A stretch of DNA of 64,000 nt from Novacetimonas maltaceti (GCF_002906255.1 NZ_POTC01000007.1:1-64000); one strand, 5' to 3'; shown: positions 39,443-49,245, numbered from the stretch's first letter. The notes: generated by a model from the sequence alone, not told the origin. Translations and numbers: made by a program.

Positions 39443-39463
39443 TTATACTCAATTTGAGTATAA
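39443..39463. promoter_or_regulatory. NadQ-type operator upstream of nadABC
   Basis: Perfect palindrome: TTATACTCAA (39443-39452), one T, TTGAGTATAA (39454-39463). It lies 33 bp upstream of nadA, in the 158-bp gap between nadQ and nadA, where a repressor would block the nadABC promoter. The ATACTCA...TGAGTAT core fits the NadQ site described for alphaproteobacteria as I recall it. Confidence 0.75.
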
Positions 39464-39567
39464 GTGAGGCACGATCATCCGGCCGGACACTTCCAACGTG
39501 AAACCCCGCCTGTGTCAATCAGGATTTTCGTGATCCCCTTGCGCATCCCCCGGCGTGGCGGGCGCGT

Positions 39568-40473
39568 TCAGCCCGAATGCACGATCGGCAGCTTGCTTCC
39601 CGCGAACTGCCGCGCACGCCGCACCTCGCCACAGAAACGGAACAGGCGGGCGGGCCTGCCGCCGGTCTTTTCATCAATCCTGCCTGTTTCCTCAATAAGT
39701 TGCTGTTGTGTCACCAGCCGGCGGAAATTCTGCTTGTGCACATGGCAGCCCGCAAGGCTTTCGACCGTGCGCTGCAACTGGAACAGGGTGAACTCCTCGG
39801 GCATCAGTTCGAAGACAACGGGGCGGTAACGTATCCTTGCGCGCAGACGCGCCATGGCCGTTGCCAATATGCGACGGTGGTCACGGTGCATGTACCGGCC
39901 GGGAATCGCCTGCGCGGGGGGGCATCCGGCCTCCGTCACCAGCGTCGCCTCATACAGGAGTTCATAGCGCTGGAGCACGAGTTCATCGTCCCACGCGCCG
40001 CCATCACCGATGGCGAACAGCGCCATGCAGCGCTGCCACTGGCGCATCCGCGTCTCGATATCCGCCATGCCCGCCACCCAGGCGCACAGGCGGCGTTCGA
40101 TCAGGTCCGTGATTTCCTGCGTCGTGTCGCTGGTGCGGTCTTCCCACGGGAAATAGTCATACCAGTCGCGCCACCCCGTCTCCCGCGCGTGGCTGCGGGT
40201 CAGGGCGAGGTAGGAGATGGAGATGCTGCGCCCCTGTTCGGGGTGCAGGGCACGGTCATGGTCGGCAAAGGTATAGAGCTGTTCCACATGGCCGATGGGA
40301 TGGCCGGTCTGCTGCTCCACCCATGAACGCACCCCCGCCTGCAGGGAACGGTGGCTGCTTTCCAGCGGGCCGGAAGGCAGCAGGCGCCCATCGTCGATCG
40401 TCATCACCTGCGGCACGCCATCGCGCACCGCCGTCAGCACCGCGATCAGTTCCGTCACCACATGCGACATCAT
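39568..40473 (-). CDS. nadQ: NAD-biosynthesis repressor NadQ (Nudix-like + winged helix)
   Basis: This 301-aa regulator has an N-terminal Nudix-related domain (ELIAVLTAVRDGVPQVMTI, VEQLYTFADHDR, ISISYLALTR) without an intact catalytic Nudix box, and a C-terminal winged helix ending HKQNFRRLVTQQQLIEETG, GRPARLFRF. This layout is NadQ (COG4111), a repressor of nadABC in alphaproteobacteria. It sits directly upstream of nadABC, with the palindromic operator between. The start is ambiguous because ATG repeats (MMGGMMGADGMMSH); I use 40473, family-like, but 40503 is also open. Confidence 0.82.
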   Translation of the reverse strand: MMSHVVTELIAVLTAVRDGVPQVMTIDDGRLLPSGPLESSHRSLQAGVRSWVEQQTGHPIGHVEQLYTFADHDRALHPEQGRSISISYLALTRSHARETGWRDWYDYFPWEDRTSDTTQEITDLIERRLCAWVAGMADIETRMRQWQRCMALFAIGDGGAWDDELVLQRYELLYEATLVTEAGCPPAQAIPGRYMHRDHRRILATAMARLRARIRYRPVVFELMPEEFTLFQLQRTVESLAGCHVHKQNFRRLVTQQQLIEETGRIDEKTGGRPARLFRFCGEVRRARQFAGSKLPIVHSG

Positions 40474-40715
40474 GCCATCCGCGCCCATCATGCCCCCCAT
40501 CATGCCACCCCGTCATGCCGCCCCTCATGCCCGGGTGTAACGTCCTGCCATGTCACATGTCCCATGTATCACATGCCCCCGTATCACGCGCCGGTGTGTT
40601 TCGCATGCAACCGTCACGCCCCTGCCCCGTTATGACAGACACAATCCGAAACGGACGCCACAGGCACGGGTCCTTGTGACCTGTGCCCGTTCATGACCCG
40701 AAAAGGAGCATCGGA

Positions 40716-41279
40716 ATGGCGAAAGTCGCTGAAAACACATTCCTGACCGACGTGCAGACCCTGCGCGCCCGTGCAAAGGCCTCCATAGAACAGGGCGCGC
40801 TGACCCCTGCCTATCAGGGGAATGTCAAGACGGCCATCGACCTGTTGCAGACGGTTGTCGCGACGGAACTGGTCTGTGTCCTGCGCTATACCATGCATTC
40901 CATCTCCGTCGAGGGGATCACCAGCGAAAGCGTGGCCGCCGAATTCGCCACCCACGCCAAGGAAGAGCGCGCGCACATGATGTGGGCCGCCGAACGCATC
41001 GACCAGCTGGGCGGCGTGCCCAACCTGTCACCCGAAGGACTGGCGACCCGTTCGGCCAGCGAATATGGCGCGGGCGGCAACCTGGTGGAAATGGTGCGCC
41101 AAAACCTCGTGGCAGAACGCCTCGTGATCGAACATTACCGCGAACTGATCCGCTATTTCGCGGACCATGACCCCACCACGCGCATCATGCTCGAAAAGAT
41201 CCTTGCCGAGGAGGAGGAGCACGCAACAGACATGCATGACCTTCTGGTCGCGCATGAAGGCAAGCCGTTCCTGCCCTGA
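40716..41279 (+). CDS. Ferritin-like / bacterioferritin-family protein
   Basis: This 187-aa four-helix protein has di-iron ligand patterns in helix pairs: ATELVCVLRYTMHSI, EERAHMMWAAERIDQLGG and EEEEHATDMHDLL. This resembles bacterioferritin and Dps-like proteins that store iron and consume peroxide. The start at 40716 has AAAAGGAG upstream. There is no bfd nearby, and a haem-binding Met is not clearly identified. Confidence 0.82.
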   Translation: MAKVAENTFLTDVQTLRARAKASIEQGALTPAYQGNVKTAIDLLQTVVATELVCVLRYTMHSISVEGITSESVAAEFATHAKEERAHMMWAAERIDQLGGVPNLSPEGLATRSASEYGAGGNLVEMVRQNLVAERLVIEHYRELIRYFADHDPTTRIMLEKILAEEEEHATDMHDLLVAHEGKPFLP

Positions 41280-41492
41280 TATCCCTTCCGGCCACTTCCC
41301 CCTTTTTTCGCGGCGCCTGCGTCCACCGGCCATGTCCCGACATGGCCGGACGCCCCTGCACGCCCCTCCCCCGCCGGTTCCACCCGCGCCGGGCGTGCGG
41401 GCGCCGCATCCCCTTGCCGCACGGTTGACACCGCCTTCGCCAAGGTGGCCTGACCTGTGCCAGACCAGACCAATCATTACGGAGACCCTGAC

Positions 41493-42941
41493 ATGACGGA
41501 CGTCAGAACCTACGACCTGTTCATTGGTGGCGAATGGGTGCCCGCCACGACCGAGGAACGCGACACCATCCGCAACCCCGCCACGGGCGAGGCGCTGGCC
41601 AGCGTCGCCATCGCCAGCAAGGACGACGTGGACCGCGCCCTGCAGACGGCGCAGGAAGCCTTTGGCACCTGGAGCCGCCTGATCGCCACCGACCGCGCGG
41701 ACTGCCTGTACAGGCTGATCGACCTGATCCGCCGTGACGAGGAAAAGCTGGCGCGCATCATCACCACCGAAAACGGCAAGCCCATCCGCGAGGCAAAGGT
41801 GGAGGTCAATTTCGCCATCCAGCTGATCCGTTTCGCCGCGGAAAATGCCCGCCGCCTGGAAGGCAACATCATCCCCGGCAGCCGCCCGGGCGAGAAGATC
41901 CTGATCGAGAAGATCCCCCATGGCGTCGTTGCCGGGATTTCGGCATGGAACTTCCCCCTTGCCCTGACGGCGCGCAAGCTTGGCCCGGCGCTGGCGGCGG
42001 GCAACACGTTCGTCATCAAGCCGCATGAACTGACGCCGCTGTCCACACTGGCGCTTGCGGAACTGTCGGTGGAGGCAGGCTTCCCCAAGGGCGTGTTCAA
42101 TGTCGTCACCGGTGGTGGCGTGACGGTGGGCAACCAGTTGGTCGTCAACCCGATCACCAAGCTGATCACCATGACCGGCAGCACGCCCGCAGGCCGCAAG
42201 ATCATGGCAGCGGCGTCCGAGGGGCTGAAGGAAGTGCGGCTGGAACTGGTCGGCAAGGCGCCGTTCATCGTCATGGACGATGCGGATATCGAGGCGGCCG
42301 CAAACGCCGCCGTCGCCGCGCGCTTCATGAACTGCGGGCAGGTCTGCACCGCCAACGAACGCACCTATGTCCACCAGGCGGTCTATGACCGGTTTCTCGA
42401 ACTGCTGCGCCGGAAGATCGCGGAAATCAAGGTCGGCAACCCGCTGGATGCGGACACGACCATGGGACCGAAGATCAGCAGGGCCGAGCTTGAAAAGGTC
42501 GACGAGATGGTCCAGCACGCCGTGGCGCAGGGGGCGAAGGTCGAGATCGGGGGCAAGGCGCTGACGGGTGGCATCTATGACGCGGGCAATTTCTATGCCC
42601 CCACGCTGCTGACCAACGTGACGAACGAAATGGACATCACCCAGAACGAGGTGTTCGGCCCGGTCCTGTCGCTCATCAAGGTCGAGGACTTTGACGAGGC
42701 GCTGATGATGGCCAACAAGTCGCGCTATGGCCTGTCGGCCTACATGTTCACGCAGGACCTCAAGAAGGTCATGCGCATGAGCAACGAACTGAACTTTGGC
42801 GAGATCTACGTCAACCGCGAGGGGGGCGAGGCCGCGCAGGGTTTCCACCATGGCTATGGCGACAGCGGCATCGGGGGCGAGGACGGGCAGTACGGCCTCG
42901 AAGCCTATGTCGATACCAAGACCATCTACCTCAATTACTGA
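41493..42941 (+). CDS. aldA: AldA-type aldehyde dehydrogenase (lactaldehyde/glycolaldehyde)
   Basis: This 482-aa NAD-dependent aldehyde dehydrogenase resembles E. coli AldA. It has the Rossmann segment SAWNFPLALTARKLGPALAAG, MTGSTPAGRKIM, catalytic Cys in NCGQVCTANERTYV, and NEVFGPVLSLIKVEDF. The motif with the general-base Glu reads LELVGKAP rather than LELGGKAP: Glu is kept, but a conserved Gly is Val. The start at 41493 has GGAG upstream. It has a terminator at 42969-42995. It may oxidise glycolaldehyde or lactaldehyde; nearby glycerate kinase suggests a link to C2/C3 acid metabolism. Confidence 0.9.
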   Translation: MTDVRTYDLFIGGEWVPATTEERDTIRNPATGEALASVAIASKDDVDRALQTAQEAFGTWSRLIATDRADCLYRLIDLIRRDEEKLARIITTENGKPIREAKVEVNFAIQLIRFAAENARRLEGNIIPGSRPGEKILIEKIPHGVVAGISAWNFPLALTARKLGPALAAGNTFVIKPHELTPLSTLALAELSVEAGFPKGVFNVVTGGGVTVGNQLVVNPITKLITMTGSTPAGRKIMAAASEGLKEVRLELVGKAPFIVMDDADIEAAANAAVAARFMNCGQVCTANERTYVHQAVYDRFLELLRRKIAEIKVGNPLDADTTMGPKISRAELEKVDEMVQHAVAQGAKVEIGGKALTGGIYDAGNFYAPTLLTNVTNEMDITQNEVFGPVLSLIKVEDFDEALMMANKSRYGLSAYMFTQDLKKVMRMSNELNFGEIYVNREGGEAAQGFHHGYGDSGIGGEDGQYGLEAYVDTKTIYLNY

Positions 42942-42968
42942 GGCGGTTTTCGCATCGCGCAACCATGA

Positions 42969-42995
42969 CAGGGGGCCTCCGGGCCTCCTGTTTTT
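42969..42995 (+). terminator. aldA intrinsic terminator
   Basis: CAGGGGGCC (42969-42977) pairs with GGCCTCCTG (42982-42990), one G-U pair, TCCG loop, followed by TTTTT. It lies 27 bp after the aldA stop. Confidence 0.85.
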
Positions 42996-43017
42996 GTATG
43001 AACCAACTGAAGTAAAA

Positions 43018-43094
43018 GAAGTTTTTGGTGAAGTTTTTTCCAAAAAGCTTCAAGGAACGCCGCCCGTTCAGATCAAAAGGCGGCCCCCAAAAAC
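43018..43094 (+). repeat. Structured repeat, copy G
   Basis: AGAAGTTTTTGG, hairpin 1 (GAAGTTTTTTCCAAAAAGCTTC, one G-U pair), a longer hairpin 2 (CGCC...GGCGG with GTTCAGATC), then CCCCCAAAAAC. The right arm is partly lost. It lies 77 bp past aldA, beyond its terminator, and 11 bp past the coaA stop. Confidence 0.8.
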
Positions 43095-43104
43095 ACGCAC
43101 GCCC

Positions 43105-44079
43105 TCAGATCTGGCGCATCCAGACCGTGCTGACGCTGTGGCTTGGCCCCTTGCGCAGGATCAGGCGCGCGCGTTCGCGCGTGGGCAGGATGTTTTCCTC
43201 AAGGTTGGGCAGGTTGATGCGCCGCCAGATATCACGCGCCACCTTTTCCGCCTGTTCCGGGGTCAGGTCGCGGTAATGGTGGAAATACGATGTCGGCTTG
43301 CGAAAGGCGGTCTGCTGCAGCAACTGGAAACGCTGCACATACCACCGTTCGATATCCTGCGTATCGGCGTCGAGGTAGATAGAGAAGTCAAAGAAATCCG
43401 ACGCCATGAAGGGCTGTTCCGACGCGGTCTGGAGCACATTCAGCCCCTCGAAGATCAGGATGTCGGGCTGGTCCACCACCTGATAGCGGTCGGGGATGAT
43501 GTCATACGCCTCGTGCGAGTAGATGGGCACGTCGAGGTTCCGCTCCCCCGCCTTGAGCGCTGCAAGGAAGGAGATCATCTGCCGCAGGTCATAGCTTTCG
43601 GGAAAGCCCTTGCGCGCCATCAGGTCACGCTCCTGCAGCACGCGCGTGGGCAGCAGGAAGCCGTCCGTCGTCACCAGCGACACGTTGGGATGGTCGGGCC
43701 AGCGCGACAGCACCGCCTGCAGCAGGCGGGCGAACGTGCTCTTGCCCACGCCGACGCTGCCGGCGATGCCGATGATGAAGGGCACCGTCCTGCGCGGCAC
43801 GCCGAGGAAGGCGCTCTTGACCATGTTGTTGAGGCTGCGACTGGCAAGCACATGCAGGTTGAGCAGGCGCGACAGGGGCAGGTACACCTCCGCAATGTCC
43901 TCGAGCGAGACCGGTTCATTATGGCCGCGCAGGGACGCGACCTCCGCCTCGTTCAGGGACTGGGGCACATTCGCGCGCAGGGCCGCCCATTCGGGGCGGG
44001 GGAAAATCATGTATGGCCGGGTCGCGCCATATGACGGGACCTGTGGCGTGTCGGGCCTGTTACCCTTTCCACTCTCCAA
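43105..44079 (-). CDS. coaA: Pantothenate kinase CoaA (type I)
   Basis: This 324-aa kinase phosphorylates pantothenate, the first step to coenzyme A. It has Walker A GIAGSVGVGKSTFARLLQ, TTDGFLLP, GFPESYDLRQM, and FEGLNVLQT. The start is TTG at 44079: an unusually strong Shine-Dalgarno AGGAGGAGA lies seven bases upstream. An upstream GTG at 44130 has no ribosome site and adds a nonfamily sequence; ATG 44010 would cut into the family alignment. A start at TTG with strong SD suggests intermediate expression. Confidence 0.93.
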   Translation of the reverse strand: MESGKGNRPDTPQVPSYGATRPYMIFPRPEWAALRANVPQSLNEAEVASLRGHNEPVSLEDIAEVYLPLSRLLNLHVLASRSLNNMVKSAFLGVPRRTVPFIIGIAGSVGVGKSTFARLLQAVLSRWPDHPNVSLVTTDGFLLPTRVLQERDLMARKGFPESYDLRQMISFLAALKAGERNLDVPIYSHEAYDIIPDRYQVVDQPDILIFEGLNVLQTASEQPFMASDFFDFSIYLDADTQDIERWYVQRFQLLQQTAFRKPTSYFHHYRDLTPEQAEKVARDIWRRINLPNLEENILPTRERARLILRKGPSHSVSTVWMRQI

Positions 44080-44558
44080 GGGCCGCTCTCCTCCTGATGG
44101 TCGATCCGGGCACGGGTGCCCTTGATCCACGCCGGGCGGCGTAACATCTTACCCCGCCCCGATCCAGAGCGACCGGCCCCAATTTCGCGTGTGCAGGGCC
44201 AGGGTGCGCGTCCTACGGCCCCCACCTGATACAGTCGTGACAATTGTGACACGCCTGCCCCCGTCTGCCGCCCCCCCCCCGCCATGACGCGCGACAGCAG
44301 GCCATGCACCGGGCGCGTGCCCCATGGTGTGGCCTGTTTTCCGGGGCAGCCTGCAGGCAGGAACTTCTTTATGATTTGCACGGCGTCGGCGCGACAGGTT
44401 CCTGGACTGAGGGAAACGCCCAGGGCGCGGCCCTGAAACCCGCCAGGGGGCATTGCCCTTTGGAAACCATGACTTACCAATGGATCGGGAATGGGACCTC
44501 CTGCTCCCACGGACAAGAACGCTGCCAGAGGCGACGAGAACACAGCCCCTTCCTGCAC
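44080..44558. other. Gene-free region between coaA and glycerate kinase starts
   Basis: No credible ORF beyond N-terminal extensions. It holds the two divergent promoters, a run of ten C at 44271-44280 and a GTGACA-ATT-GTGACA direct repeat at about 44236-44250 that could be an operator. Confidence 0.4.
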
Positions 44559-45881
44559 ATGATGGACCGCCCGATGACATCCACCCCTTCCTTCCCTGTC
44601 GCGCCGGGCGCATGGCGCGACGACGCCGCGCGCGCGGCCTTGCGCCGGATCTTCGACGCCGCCATCCACAGCGCACAACCCGCGCGCGTGCTGGCGCGCC
44701 ACCTGCCGCCGCCGCCCAGGGGGCAGTGCGTGGTGGTGGGGGCGGGCAAGGCCTCGGCCGCCATGACGGCGGCGCTGGAACAGGCATGGCCGGACGTGCC
44801 GCTGCGCGGTGTGGTGGTGACGCGCGACGGCCATGTGGCCACAACGTCGCGCATCCGCGTGATGGAAGCCGCCCATCCCGTCCCCGACCGCCGCAGCGAG
44901 GACGCGGCGCGCGCCATGCTCGACGCTGTGCGTGGCCTTGGGCCGGATGACCTTGTCATCGCCCTGATTTCCGGGGGCGGTTCGGCACTGATGGAACTGC
45001 CCGCACCGGGCCTGACGCTGGAGGACATGCGTGCACTCAACCGCGCCCTGCTGCATTCGGGCGCGGACATTGGCGACATGAACCTGGTGCGCCGCCACCT
45101 GTCGCAGGTCAAGGGCGGCCGCCTGGCCTGCGCCTGCGCACCCGCCCGTGTGCTGACACTGGCCATCAGCGACGTGCCGGGGGATGACCCGCTGACCATC
45201 GCCAGTGGACCGACCGTGCCAGACCCCACGACGCCTGCCGATGCGCTCGCGGTGCTGCGCCGTCGCGACATCACCGTCCCGCCACAGGTGATCGACGCCC
45301 TGACGCGCCCTGCCCCCGTACCTGCGCCCCCCAACCCGGACAACCGCTACATCCTGATTTCCACCCCGCTGATGGCGCTTGAGGCCGCAGCGGACGAGGC
45401 ACGCTGCCTCGGTCTGACGCCGCTGATCCTTGGCGACGCGCTGGAGGGGGAAAGCCGGGAGGCGGCGATCATCATGTCCGGCATCGCACAGTCCGCGCGC
45501 CATCACGACCTGCCGGTGGCAGGGCCTGCCGTGCTGCTGTCGGGTGGGGAGACGACCGTCAGCATCCGCCCGGCCGACGGGCCGCCGGGACGGGGCGGCC
45601 GCAATACGGAATTCCTGCTCTCCCTCGCCCTTGCGCTGCGGGGACAGGACGGGATCTGGGCCATTGCGGGGGACAGCGACGGCATCGACGGGACCGAGGA
45701 CGCGGCAGGAGCGCTCATTACGCCCGATACGTTGTCACGGGCCCGTGCGCTGGGTCTGGACCCGCGCGACTTCCTGCGCCGCCATGACAGCTACAGCCTG
45801 TTTGACGCCACGGGAGACCTGATCCGCACCGGCCCAACGCTGACGAACGTCAACGATATCCGTGCAATCATGGTGCTGTAG
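44559..45881 (+). CDS. Glycerate 2-kinase (MOFRL family)
   Basis: This 440-aa kinase of the GckA/TtuD type phosphorylates glycerate to 2-phosphoglycerate. It has VVVGAGKASAAM, ALISGGGSALMELPAPGLTLEDM, RRHLSQVKGGRLA, ISDVPGDDPLTIASGPTVPDP, and the C-terminal MOFRL domain with LLSGGETTVSI and GDSDGIDGTEDAAGA. The start is uncertain among ATG 44559, 44562 and 44574. It ends near repeat copy H with no other terminator. Confidence 0.91.
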   Translation: MMDRPMTSTPSFPVAPGAWRDDAARAALRRIFDAAIHSAQPARVLARHLPPPPRGQCVVVGAGKASAAMTAALEQAWPDVPLRGVVVTRDGHVATTSRIRVMEAAHPVPDRRSEDAARAMLDAVRGLGPDDLVIALISGGGSALMELPAPGLTLEDMRALNRALLHSGADIGDMNLVRRHLSQVKGGRLACACAPARVLTLAISDVPGDDPLTIASGPTVPDPTTPADALAVLRRRDITVPPQVIDALTRPAPVPAPPNPDNRYILISTPLMALEAAADEARCLGLTPLILGDALEGESREAAIIMSGIAQSARHHDLPVAGPAVLLSGGETTVSIRPADGPPGRGGRNTEFLLSLALALRGQDGIWAIAGDSDGIDGTEDAAGALITPDTLSRARALGLDPRDFLRRHDSYSLFDATGDLIRTGPTLTNVNDIRAIMVL

Positions 45882-45908
45882 GGAATTCGAAAAACGATTG
45901 ATAAAATC

Positions 45909-45990
45909 AAAAGTTTTTGGTGAAGCTTTTTTCAAAAAGCTTCAAGGAACGCCGCCTTTTCAGATCAAAAGGCGGCACCCAGAAACTTTT
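45909..45990 (+). repeat. Structured repeat, copy H
   Basis: AAAAGTTTTTGG (45909-45920), hairpin 1 (GAAGCTTTTTTCAAAAAGCTTC, perfect), hairpin 2 (GCCGCC...GGCGGC with TTTTCAGATC loop), then CCAGAAACTTTT (45979-45990) with one mismatch to the left arm. It lies between convergent glycerate kinase (28 bp) and a lipoprotein gene (25 bp). Confidence 0.88.
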
Positions 45991-46014
45991 AATCATTCTT
46001 CCCGAACTGGCGGC

Positions 46015-46410
46015 TCAGTTCGCATTGCCGCCGTGCGGCTTGCCGTAACTGACCTGCGTGTCGGGCACGACGAAGTGCTTCGGGTCTTCCTGATTCTGGG
46101 AATCATCATCGTCCCCCGCCTGTGACGGGTCATAGCCGGAGGAGATCATCTGCATCGCCGCCGCGTCGGGCATGGGGTGATAGGCCTCTGTCGCGGCGTC
46201 GGGGTCCGGGTTGATGCGCGGCAACTGCCGCACATGCCCGGCGGCGGAGGCATGCGCCGGGCCGGGCACCGTGGTCCCGTTGGCGCGATGCCCGCCAATG
46301 GGGGGCATTGCCTCATCAACATCCACGGGATCGGTGGGATCGCCATGCATCGTATCGGCGCACGATGCCAGGCACAGCAATATCCCGATCATGACAAGAC
46401 GCGGTTTCAT
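46015..46410 (-). CDS. Small lipoprotein of unknown function
   Basis: This 131-aa protein has a lipoprotein signal: MKPRLVMIGILLCLASC with LASC lipobox (Cys17). The mature part is low-complexity, acidic and Asp/Pro-rich, with no recognised domain. It is monocistronic, convergent with glycerate kinase, and starts downstream of the recA terminator. I do not recognise the family. Confidence 0.7.
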   Translation of the reverse strand: MKPRLVMIGILLCLASCADTMHGDPTDPVDVDEAMPPIGGHRANGTTVPGPAHASAAGHVRQLPRINPDPDAATEAYHPMPDAAAMQMISSGYDPSQAGDDDDSQNQEDPKHFVVPDTQVSYGKPHGGNAN

Positions 46411-46461
46411 GCGCGCACAGTATCATCCCGCGCCACGGCACAAAGCCCGATTATTGCATAT

Positions 46462-46489
46462 CCTGCCGTCACGCCATGGTGACGGCAGG
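46462..46489 (-). terminator. recA terminator
   Basis: 11-bp perfect stem CCTGCCGTCAC (46462-46472) / GTGACGGCAGG (46479-46489) with a 6-nt loop, 24 bp after the recA stop. The downstream sequence is only moderately T-rich, so it may be weak or Rho-assisted. Confidence 0.7.
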
Positions 46490-46512
46490 GACCGGCCATC
46501 GGGGTGGATGCG

Positions 46513-47553
<1,041 letters not shown>

Positions 47554-47690
47554 GGCCTGCCTACCTTTTCGACGAAGCTGTGTTTCGCGCATTCCATGTT
47601 CCTGTCTGTGGACCGACACAGGACCCGCCGGACAGGATGGACATGTCCGCGGCCTTTCCACATGGAAGCTGCCTTGCTGCTTCCTATATG

Positions 47691-47705
47691 GAACAAAACA
47701 AGATC
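47691..47705. promoter_or_regulatory. Candidate LexA (SOS) box upstream of recA
   Basis: GAAC-AAAACAA-GATC resembles the alphaproteobacterial LexA direct repeat GAAC-N7-GAAC with one mismatch. It is 138 bp upstream of recA, a normal distance for the SOS-controlled promoter. By eye only. Confidence 0.4.
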
Positions 47706-47775
47706 ATTTACAACCTTGCCCCTGCCATTTGCCGTATCATTTCTCCTGCCCCGTTACACGACCGGAGGCCATGCC

Positions 47776-49245
47776 TCACCGTGGCCCGACGGCAAGGCCG
47801 GTTTCACGCGGGTCCGAACCTGCGGCGCATGTCGCGCCGTCACCGGGCAGGCCACGGGGACAGACGATGGCGTTGACGCGCCCTTCGGCCGTGACGGCCC
47901 GCGACGCGGGCGCCTGCCCGGACAGGACAAGCTTCATTTCCTCCGCCACGGCGGCGGCGGCATCATTCTGGCCCGACCCCGCCACCGCCGCGCGGAAGGC
48001 ATGGCCGTCACTTGCGATCGCGGCAGACAGCAGTGCCGGGGGCATGCGCACGGGCGACGCCGCAAGCACGATGCCCGTGTTCCCCGCGATACGCCCCGTG
48101 CCGAACAGGTTGTTCATCGTCAGGCTGCACGCCACGGCCATCCCGGCATGGTCGACCACGGCAAAGGAGGTCGAGGCCGGAAGCGGCGGCAGCATGCCGC
48201 TGCCCGGCGTGCCGGAATCAAGGACGGCCTGCGCGCGGGCGGTCTGGTCGTCATTGGTCAGCTTGCCCTGCGTATCCCCGCCCCGGGCGCGCCATGAGGC
48301 GACAGCCCCCTGTGACAGGGCCTCCGGATTACCCTGCCCCGCCAGCAGCGCGCGGAAGGCGACGGCACTGCCGAGGCCGCCATCGGCGGGGGGCGGCAGG
48401 AACGCGACCGTCAGGCCGCCTGCGGCGCTGACCCGCAGCGGCAGGCGTTCGGACGGGATGGCCGCGCGCAGGTCGCTGGTCTGCAACCCGCCGCCCGCCG
48501 CCTGGCTGCCAGCAGTGAAGGATTGCGCCAGCGCGCCGTTATACATGTCGCCCACGCCCATGCTGCGGATCTGGTCCAGCACGCCGGACAGGTGCGTCTG
48601 CACCAGCGCATCCCCTTCGACCAGCGCCGTGCCATCGGTGCGACTGAAGATCGCGCGCATGCCCGGATCGGCCAGCAGCGGCCCCTGAACGGTGGCGAGG
48701 TCACTTGCCAACTGATGGCTGACATTCACGCCATTGACCGCCAGCGACATCGCATCCGACAGGATTTCGGAAAAAGACGTGGTGCCATATTGCAGGTGCA
48801 TCAGGTACAACCCGCGCGCCAGCATCGGCACCGCCGCCGGACGGTCGGCATGGGGCGCGCCGGGAATGCCATCGGTGGTGCCGCCGCGCGGGGTAAAGAT
48901 GAAGGCGCGTCCCCCTTCATTATCGCCGGGACGATAGGCAAGGCACGCCCCGCCCGATCCCATCGACGCGCGTGACGGCAGCGTCACCGCCAGCGCCATG
49001 CCCATGGCAGCGGCCGCATCCGCCGCATTGCCACCACGCGACAGGATGTCACGCCCGACCATGGCGGCCTGGGGTTCATCAGCGGCCACCGTGCCGATCA
49101 GCGCACCGGGAGACGGGCCGAACATGTGGGTGACAAGGTGCATGGGCGAGGAATGGCCGCATCCGGCGACGGAAACCGCAAGCATTGCTGAAAACGCAAC
49201 CCGGACGGACCTGCGCGCAAAGGAATTCAGGGAATGCTCTGGCAC
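47776..49245 (-). CDS. Gamma-glutamyltransferase-like lipoprotein
   Basis: This 489-aa secreted protein has a lipoprotein-type N-terminus (AMLAVSVAGC, Cys29) and a GGT-family domain: GGNAADAAAAMGMALAV (71-87) and GSGGACLAYRPG. At the autoprocessing site it reads ASTSFAVVD, where the family has TTHFSVVD, so the nucleophilic Thr appears replaced by Ser358. The GSGG second signature is GTGRIAG. It may have altered or lost transpeptidase activity. The GTG start at 49245 is preferred because GGAGAAGAAGACGC precedes it. Confidence 0.78.
   Translation of the reverse strand: MPEHSLNSFARRSVRVAFSAMLAVSVAGCGHSSPMHLVTHMFGPSPGALIGTVAADEPQAAMVGRDILSRGGNAADAAAAMGMALAVTLPSRASMGSGGACLAYRPGDNEGGRAFIFTPRGGTTDGIPGAPHADRPAAVPMLARGLYLMHLQYGTTSFSEILSDAMSLAVNGVNVSHQLASDLATVQGPLLADPGMRAIFSRTDGTALVEGDALVQTHLSGVLDQIRSMGVGDMYNGALAQSFTAGSQAAGGGLQTSDLRAAIPSERLPLRVSAAGGLTVAFLPPPADGGLGSAVAFRALLAGQGNPEALSQGAVASWRARGGDTQGKLTNDDQTARAQAVLDSGTPGSGMLPPLPASTSFAVVDHAGMAVACSLTMNNLFGTGRIAGNTGIVLAASPVRMPPALLSAAIASDGHAFRAAVAGSGQNDAAAAVAEEMKLVLSGQAPASRAVTAEGRVNAIVCPRGLPGDGATCAAGSDPRETGLAVGPR

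Noticed and set aside
40495-40600. CATGCC/CATCATG-rich low-complexity stretch upstream of nadQ
   Set aside because: Imperfect, short and probably simple-sequence drift; no unit structure like a VNTR or CRISPR.
41028-43043. 671-codon minus-strand ORF opposite the ferritin and AldA genes
   Set aside because: It is the antisense shadow of well-supported genes in GC-rich DNA.
44271-44280. Run of ten C as possible phase-variation tract
   Set aside because: It is in the gap between coaA and glycerate kinase, not in a coding frame or at an obvious promoter spacer.
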